Origin: Apiosordaria backusii
Taxonomy: Eukaryota > Ascomycota > Sordariomycetes > Sordariales > Lasiosphaeriaceae
Assembly: GCA_030549205.1 (NCBI GenBank)
Contig: JAUKTV010000002.1
Span: 2,542,001 to 2,606,000, forward strand
DNA: 64,000 bases
Reading direction: 5' to 3'
The notes under the pieces were generated by a model. The model saw only the letters and a program-made list of their open reading frames with translations. It was not told the DNA's origin and ran no database searches. Positions within the stretch are counted from its first letter, which is position 1; each line of letters begins with the position of its first letter. This document shows positions 57,816-64,000 of the stretch, one piece after another. The position numbers and the translations under genes were made by a program.

Positions 57816-58941
57816 ATGAGTTCACCAGCACAAGGGGGACCGTCGGTCCCAAAGGAGAAGGACAAGAAGGGGCTTGGGAAGGTTTTGTCTAGGATGAAGA
57901 CCGTTCTCAAGAAGGCCGATCCGTCACGACGCCTGTCCACATTGGGTGGCTCCAAGGCTGGTGGTTCTTCCACTGCGGCTGCTGCTACGCCCTCCGACGA
58001 GCCTGCTGAGGAATTGATTCCTGTCAGGTATGCATCACATCCTGTGGTAGTTCTGACATTGCTGACATTGGATACGTAGCCCTCCTGCCCAATCCCTGGC
58101 CGCTAAGAAGACCGAGGATCTCAACGCCATCAGGGTTCCCAGGTCTCAGCTCTTTGCAGAGAGGGCGAAGAAGCTCGGTGAGCTTTATGGTCTGGAGCTG
58201 AAGCCCAGTGAATGGCATTCGACTGAAGGACATGCCCTCCGTGTAGAGAAGCCGATCAAGATGCGCGTCCATAGGAGGTGCCATCTGTGCAACACCTCGT
58301 TTGGCCTTGGAAAGGAGTGCCCTAAGTGCAAGCATCCTCGTTGCAAGACTTGCCCACGTGTGCCACCCAAGAGGACCGAGGCCGAGAGGGATGAAAGCCG
58401 CAAGAAGAGAGCGGCGCTCATCAAGGAGCGCGAAGCGAATGCTCCCATCTTTCCCGACTGGGATACAACACCTAAGAAGGTCGTTCTCAAGAGACCGGCG
58501 AAGACGGGAGGGCAAGATCTGATCCACAGGAAGCCCAGGCAGCGCATTAGGAGAACTTGCTGCCAATGCCAGAAGCTGATCTCTGGCGGTACCAAGAACT
58601 GCGACAGCTGCCAGCACACTCGCTGCACCGACTGTCCTCGAGACCCGTACGTCTTTCTCATCTTTCCCTTTCTTTGCCTCCCATACTAACATGTCAACAG
58701 TGCCAAAAAGGACAAATATCCATTCGGTTACCCAGGTGATGCCCCCGGCACCAAGGTCGGCCATTACAAGTGCCTGGACTGCCAGCATAGCTTTTCTGAG
58801 GAACCCTCGGACGATAAAGCTTGTCCCAAGTGTTCATGCAAGAAATGTGAGCGGTTGACGCCACGAAAGGTCCAACCTGAACCAGATCCGGAGGTGCTCA
58901 AAAGCCTGGCGGCCAAACTTGAGAATATTAGAATCTCGTGA
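57816..58941 (+). CDS. Fungal protein with three cysteine-rich zinc-ribbon-like clusters, function unknown
   Basis: Exons 57816-58027, 58080-58646 and 58701-58941 give 339 residues. Introns are 52 nt (GTATGC donor, CTGAC branch, ACGTAG acceptor) and 54 nt (GTACGT donor, CTAAC branch, CAACAG acceptor). A basic N-terminal tail (KEKDKKGLGKVLSRMKTVLKK) precedes three Cys clusters. The first is CHLC ... CPKC-x4-C-x2-C, the second CCQC ... CDSC-x4-C-x2-C, and the third CLDC ... CPKC-x-C-x2-C. The first two end in a shared Arg/Cys-x2-Cys-Pro-Arg pattern, so they look like a duplicated unit of about 27 residues. The start ATG has a good context (CCAACATGAG) and no nearby upstream ATG. Zinc binding is inferred from cysteine spacing. 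I recognise a fungus-type protein but no characterised homolog. Confidence 0.88.
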
Positions 58942-61900
58942 CGCTGGCCAAAAGCTTTGTTGAGCAAGGAGGCTTGACAGGACAAAAGGGGGGCTTGACG
59001 AGCGAGTCGGAGCTGCACGTTTTCTTTGGATCCCTTTCTTGGTGCATTTTCTATTTGATCATTTCACATTCAGTATGACCCTCATTCGTCACGAACATTC
59101 TTAGCAGCATTTACCGAGATTCTCCATTTTCCTCGACCATCACAACACAACCACGGACATTCACTATCGGCATGTCAGACACCCACACGAACAACGACCG
59201 AAATCCTCTCGCCATCGCATGCATTTTATACCCAATCAGGACGCGACCATGACTGCCGTTTCCTACGCCGACGACACTGCATTTAGACAGCAAAGTTTTG
59301 CATTCAGCCTCTTTTCTCAAATAAGAGGAACATGAAGGATACTATTCTGGGCCATTTCTTTCAAAAAGAGAGGGGTGTAAAGGGAAGGGCATGTGGTATC
59401 AGGCAGTCGGTATGCATCTGGGAATGCGCCGAAGTCGGAATGCGGAGGATCGGGAGGGATTGGAGATTCAACACGGCAGCCAGTGCAATGGATGGCGCTT
59501 CATGCATAATCATGGCGAGGGCCACTCAGACCGACAATTTCACGGACGACGGTACCAAAATGTATGCAGCCATGAGTAGCATGTCAGGACGGAAGACCAA
59601 GGTTGTTGAGGCAAGGGAGAGAGGAGATTTTCAGTCAGACACACACCTCAAATCATTAGTTTCATGGAATGCTCCTAGGAATCACTACGACAGACAGACA
59701 TATGTTGCGCGAAATTTACATAAATACGTTTACGGGTGGCTATTATGCCCCGTTTGACAATTTTTTCCACCTCGGTTCCCTTTGCTCTTTGTGATATCTG
59801 GCATTACTTGTTCATTATCTCCGATTATTTGGCCACGAGATTCCAATCGCCGAAAAGGCTTTGGTGTTTCATTGTGGCAAGTTGTTCAAAGCCCTCAGAT
59901 CCGAGTGGTCTGTTCAAAGCTCATCCAATAAGACTCGATTCCACTCACCCACTTTGTGTTGTATCATGTAAACGACAGAGTGGTAAAGCGGTCAGCAGTC
60001 GAAAAATCTCAATCCTTCACATGTCTCGTCTCGTTGGGAATTTTTTTTTTTCTCCACTGGCTCGCTCAGGTTAATGCGCATAAAGAAAGGGGGAGCTACT
60101 ACCAGGCCGTCGGATTTTTCGGCGGTGTCGCTGCTGCTCGAACCCACGGGTTCCCAAGCGAAAAATGAGACACTGGGCAACCACGCAATGAACTGGGGGA
60201 ACTTTGGGATCCGGCGGTCTGGTTTTGGGTAGGTATGGGGTAAAAGCCGAGGTTTGGATACGTGGGTCAAAAGCAAGGGAGGGTTAGAGGGGGAGCTGAA
60301 CGATGATCTTCTCCCAAGGTAGTGTAAGAGGAATGTCCACTGAGCGACATGAACCCGACAGCTCGGTTTCCGGCTCAGTTCAAGGATCGGGGATTTGAAA
60401 AAAGAAGAAATATCTACATCACGAATACGGGGAATTGAAAGGATGGGAGACAGAGAACTCTCCGAGAGACATTGCAAGTTTTCGTTTGGGATTGAACTGA
60501 AGCGAGGCTCGTTTATCGGGACCATGTTGTGGTTGTGTCTTGACAACGCATAAACTCACACCGTGCAAGACATCAGCACCGAAGATAAACACCAAAATAC
60601 AATAAAACATGAAATAAAAATACCATCCAAGTGCCCGCAATACACAAACCCAGAGTCTCGAGTCACCAAACCCGCCAGCCTGGAAAGGGAGGGTCGCGCT
60701 CCCATCCGACAGGCCACAACTTGTGTCGTCGTTCGTCGTCTTACACGGGCACCCCTCTGTCGCAATCCTGATCCTTCGTTAGTTACTAGTTCTGCTTTGC
60801 TGTCCGTCATCCCTTCCTTCCCTCCCTCCCGACTGAAATCCCAATCCCTTCCCGTCACGTCACGGAGCAAGCGGGAGCCAACAACTGTCAACTGCCATTT
60901 TGGAGGCTCGGTCACCAGCCGTGTGTGTTTATGGCTGGCTGTTGTTTATGCCATGTCATGACTTACCATCCAATCAATGCGTAACCATCTCAAGTCTCAA
61001 ACTCTGACCAAATTCAGAGCGGCGACGGCCAAACCCAGCTGAAGGGGTCGGCCATCATGGCTCCCATTGATTGTGGAAGGGTGGGTGAGGTGACTGTGAG
61101 CGGTGGTTGGCGGTAAGTGAAATCAGTGGCGTCTACAGCATTGGAGGGGTATCCGTAGATTGTGTAACTTAACCGCCAACCCTCCAGCCCCCAAACCCCG
61201 AACCGACAACGACGCTGACGGAACCTTCCCACTCAGTCGGGACGACCACCTAGGTACATACCTCTCTGATCCTAACGGAGATATCTCCTAAATTTCCAAC
61301 ACCCAGCCAATACAAGTCACCACCAAAGTCGGAGAGCGAGCCGACCATCCCGCCTGTTGATGTCTTCTGCAGCGCTGCAGCCCTTGACAAAAAGAACAGA
61401 AAAAGTCGGGCCGTTACCTATCACGCCTGCGTGGCCTGTCAGGGCTGATGACCTGAACTGTCAAAACCTCTCCAATATCGTTATGTACACAATATCGAGA
61501 TCTAGACCCTCCCCCTTCCAAACCCCAAAATTCCCGATTTGGAAGAGGGCTGGTCGGTGCGCGTAACATTGCCTAGACTGTTTTGAGATACATACCTACC
61601 TTCCAGGTTTCGTAGGGCAAGGTTGGGGAGTATGGGGAGGTGGTTAGTGTACGACGTTGATGAATGCAGCCACGCAGCGTGGAGGAGGTTTGTGCGTTTG
61701 CATTTACGAAACGTGCTATTTATCATGACTTCGAGAACTTGGTGGAGGAGTGAAGTAGGTACCTAAGGTAGGTAAGGAAGGTAGGTATCGGAAAGAGCGA
61801 TACACTTTTCCTAACTGTGTCTAGCTTTAGTTTAGGGAGCAAAGACAAGACAAGACTCTCCACGTTGCATGCACACTCTGTGACAGGCAGTTTACCAAGA

Positions 61901-63595
61901 TTCGGTTTCGCTTGTGGAATGTGGAAGGTCGAAAAAAGGCTTGGTAATTTATGCGCAGGAGTAGCGGGCTAGGCCATCATTCACGCCCAGAATTCTAGGT
62001 TTGTTCGTGACAGGGTAAGGCACGTGTCAGGTTGGAGGTTGGAGGTTAGGCTTGCGAGCGCTTTGCCTGGGTTGGGGAAGAGGGCTTGGGCATAAGGGGG
62101 GAGTTATGCATTGTGCATAAAAAGCCACACAAGGAGGGGGATTGGAAGAGGTGGCAGAGGGGACGATATTCCGTGAAGCTATCATATCCTATCTCTTCTT
62201 TTATATCGAAGCCTACACTACAGGTTGAATGCGACCCGAAGTCTTTCACCAAGTTAATTTAGTGTTATCAACTAGTGAATAGTGTAAATCCACCAGTTAA
62301 TCCCCAGAAATTCCACCTTCCCGATTGAACTACCGCTACCTATCCACCTCAACTCTTGAAGATGACACTGACCCAGCCCAGCCAGATAGATGGATTCGTT
62401 CCCAAGCGGGCACTTTGTTGGAAATTTGTCTGACCTCCTTCAGCCAAACCACAAATTGATCGATGCTGTCAGAATCTTACCCAGAAATTCCTCCGTACCC
62501 ACACTGCTGATCGCGAACAAAACACGTTTTTTACCATGGCGGTGGGTAGGTGGGCATCTTGTGGAGTCTGTTTTAGGGTCGCAATGGGGGGGTTCGTCTG
62601 TTGGTGGTTCTCGGTACCAAGAAATTCCTTCTTCTTCTTTCACCAGTGACGCTAACAGCATTTCTACTGGGTCTCACCGTTTTTTGGGTCACTCAGCACT
62701 ACATAAGTAACAAACTCCGTTCTGTTAGCTTAAACGGAGTGCCATTTTAGTGCTTAGCGCAATAATGAGCTCTCTCACATTTTCATGATCTTGGCTTTTG
62801 CCAGTTGGTGGTCACGGTGACAGGAGAGGGGAGGGGGGAGAGGGGGGGCAAAATTTACACACTACTGAACAAGACAAGCGCTGTAACGTCGGCTGGCAGG
62901 CTAATTCTTGCGCTGGGTCGGGTCAGGGAAGAAAAAAAGAAGGGTAAAACTTGCAGGTGCTGTGACTGCGTGAAAAAGAGGGGTCTGTGCTGCATGCAGT
63001 GAGGGACGAAAAGGGGTGGTGATTCCGCGGAGGCTCACAGGCTCACACGGTGGGGAGGGGTTTTGTGAGGAAAAAAGTCACAGGAAATGAGGCTTGAACC
63101 TTGAGTCGAGATGGTAACGTGAGGGTGGCGAATTGGGGAGGGATGCAAGGCTACGGTGATATCACGAGGGTGAGTAAGGGGCTGTCAGGTGGGCATGAAG
63201 AGAAATTTCTCTCAGCTGAAGTCAGGGAAGGTAGATGAGTGATCATGAGATGGTTGGGACATGGAGGTTGGTAAGGCTCTGTGGTTGTGAGCATCCCAAG
63301 TTGGCGGTTGGGAAAGATGGTGGCTGGCTGAGATGTCTTGTGGTTTGTCTGTATTGCCCTTTCTGTCGTGGTGATCAATCACTTTGCATTCTTTCAGCGT
63401 CGCAGCTGTTCTCAGCCCTGTCCACGTTTTGTAGTTGGATGATACTCTGATAGAAAGGACCTCAATGACGTGGTGAGCTGAGCAAAGTGTTGGTCCCAAG
63501 GTTATGGCAATCTCATTACCTTACTGGACAAGGACCAATATGATCTCGGCTGTGGTGAAGAATTTGTAAAAGGCCAGTTTTATCGGCTCGAAATA
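58942..63595. other. 4.6-kb gene-free region
   Basis: Only short frames without motifs on either strand. Contains a T-run near 60041-60051, G-rich stretches near 62822-62850, and AGGTA/TACCT-type short repeats near 61590-61790. No RNA gene was identified. Confidence 0.5.
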
Positions 63596-64000
63596 GTCGA
63601 ACTATAATTTCGTACGAAAACTGGTCCGGTAGGAAAATAAGGTAAAAATTCATTTTATTTGGATATAAATATATATAAATAGTATAGAAAATAGACATAA
63701 TATCATTTCTTTTCTCTTTAAATTCGTATTAAAATTCAGTAAAAAAAGGTCTACAATAGTTATAAGTAGGCATTTATATATATATATATATATATATTAG
63801 TATATAATATTAAATATATATATATATAATATATATACTTAAACGTATTATATAATTAAAGTAAGTAAGTAAGTAAAGTAAATAAGTAGTTAAGTAATAA
63901 GTAAGTAAGTTAATTAAGCATATAATATATTAAAGAAATATTAAAGTATGTAATTAAAGGTAAAGGTTTAAAATAGGTCTTAATAAGAACAAAGACTCCT
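63596..64000. repeat. AT-rich block at the right edge, probably a RIP-degraded repeat
   Basis: Base composition changes sharply to AT-rich with TA repeats (about 63775-63830) and TAAG tandem repeats (about 63858-63920). The texture (TTAAAG, TAATTA, AATATA with no open frames) is the same as inside the transposon at 51-52.8 kb. It continues beyond the window, so boundaries and family cannot be seen. Confidence 0.6.

Noticed and set aside
59970..60040. Box A-like TGGTAAAGCGGTCAG suggestive of a tRNA
   Set aside because: No box B at suitable distance and no cloverleaf.
1..64000. CRISPR arrays, operons, prophage or biosynthetic gene cluster
   Set aside because: Introns and eukaryotic proteins exclude bacterial features, and neighbouring genes have unrelated functions with no core biosynthetic enzyme.

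Overview
The window is chromosomal DNA from a filamentous ascomycete, most probably a Sordariomycete of the Sordariales type. This is inferred from short 50-85 nt introns with CTAAC/CTGAC branch points, proteins that read like Neurospora/Chaetomium-type orthologs, long gene-free spacers, and a transposon relic damaged almost only by C/T and A/G transitions, the mark of repeat-induced point mutation (RIP). There is no operon structure. The genes are unrelated eukaryotic housekeeping genes, each with its own introns. Exon-intron models were built by hand from reading frame, splice sites and remembered family motifs; no search was run.

Left part (1-17.9 kb): PMS1 (mismatch repair; minus; its C-terminus is cut by the window edge), BST1 (GPI inositol-deacylase of the ER; plus), a tRNA-like Pol III relic, PCS1/CSM1 (monopolin/kinetochore; minus, with an apparent one-base frameshift), MSP1 (AAA extractase of the mitochondrial outer membrane; plus), a 606-bp MITE-like element with 63-bp perfect terminal inverted repeats, and cystathionine beta-lyase (plus). 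A 4.3-kb stretch without a supportable gene follows.

Middle (22-48.8 kb): TMS1/SERINC membrane protein (minus), an MFS transporter of the nodulin-like group (plus), the AP-2 adaptor sigma subunit (plus), a double zinc-knuckle protein with His-Pro-Asp-Arg repeats (minus), IST1 (ESCRT-III regulator; minus), SPT3 (SAGA; plus), the PP2A leucine carboxyl methyltransferase PPM1 (minus), a six-TM protein of unknown function (minus), and an F-box/UIM protein resembling yeast Ufo1 (minus, two apparent frameshifts). The most interesting locus is SPT3. Its 16-codon first exon is separated from the rest by a 2.28-kb interval that holds a 513-codon Pro/Gln-rich open frame. That frame runs without a stop, in frame, into SPT3 exon 2, which suggests an alternative N-terminally extended Spt3 or a nested gene fusion.

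Right part (48.8-64 kb): mostly gene-free. It contains a complete but RIP-degraded 1946-bp Fot1/pogo-like DNA transposon (95-bp terminal inverted repeats, TA target duplication, ghost of the DDE transposase on the minus strand), one fungal protein with three cysteine clusters (57.8-58.9 kb), and an AT-rich block at the right edge that looks like the start of another RIP-degraded repeat.

The genes serve separate processes: DNA repair, chromosome segregation, transcription, ubiquitin-dependent turnover, endocytosis/MVB sorting, GPI-anchor remodelling, sulfur amino acid metabolism and phosphatase methylation. Nothing suggests a biosynthetic cluster.
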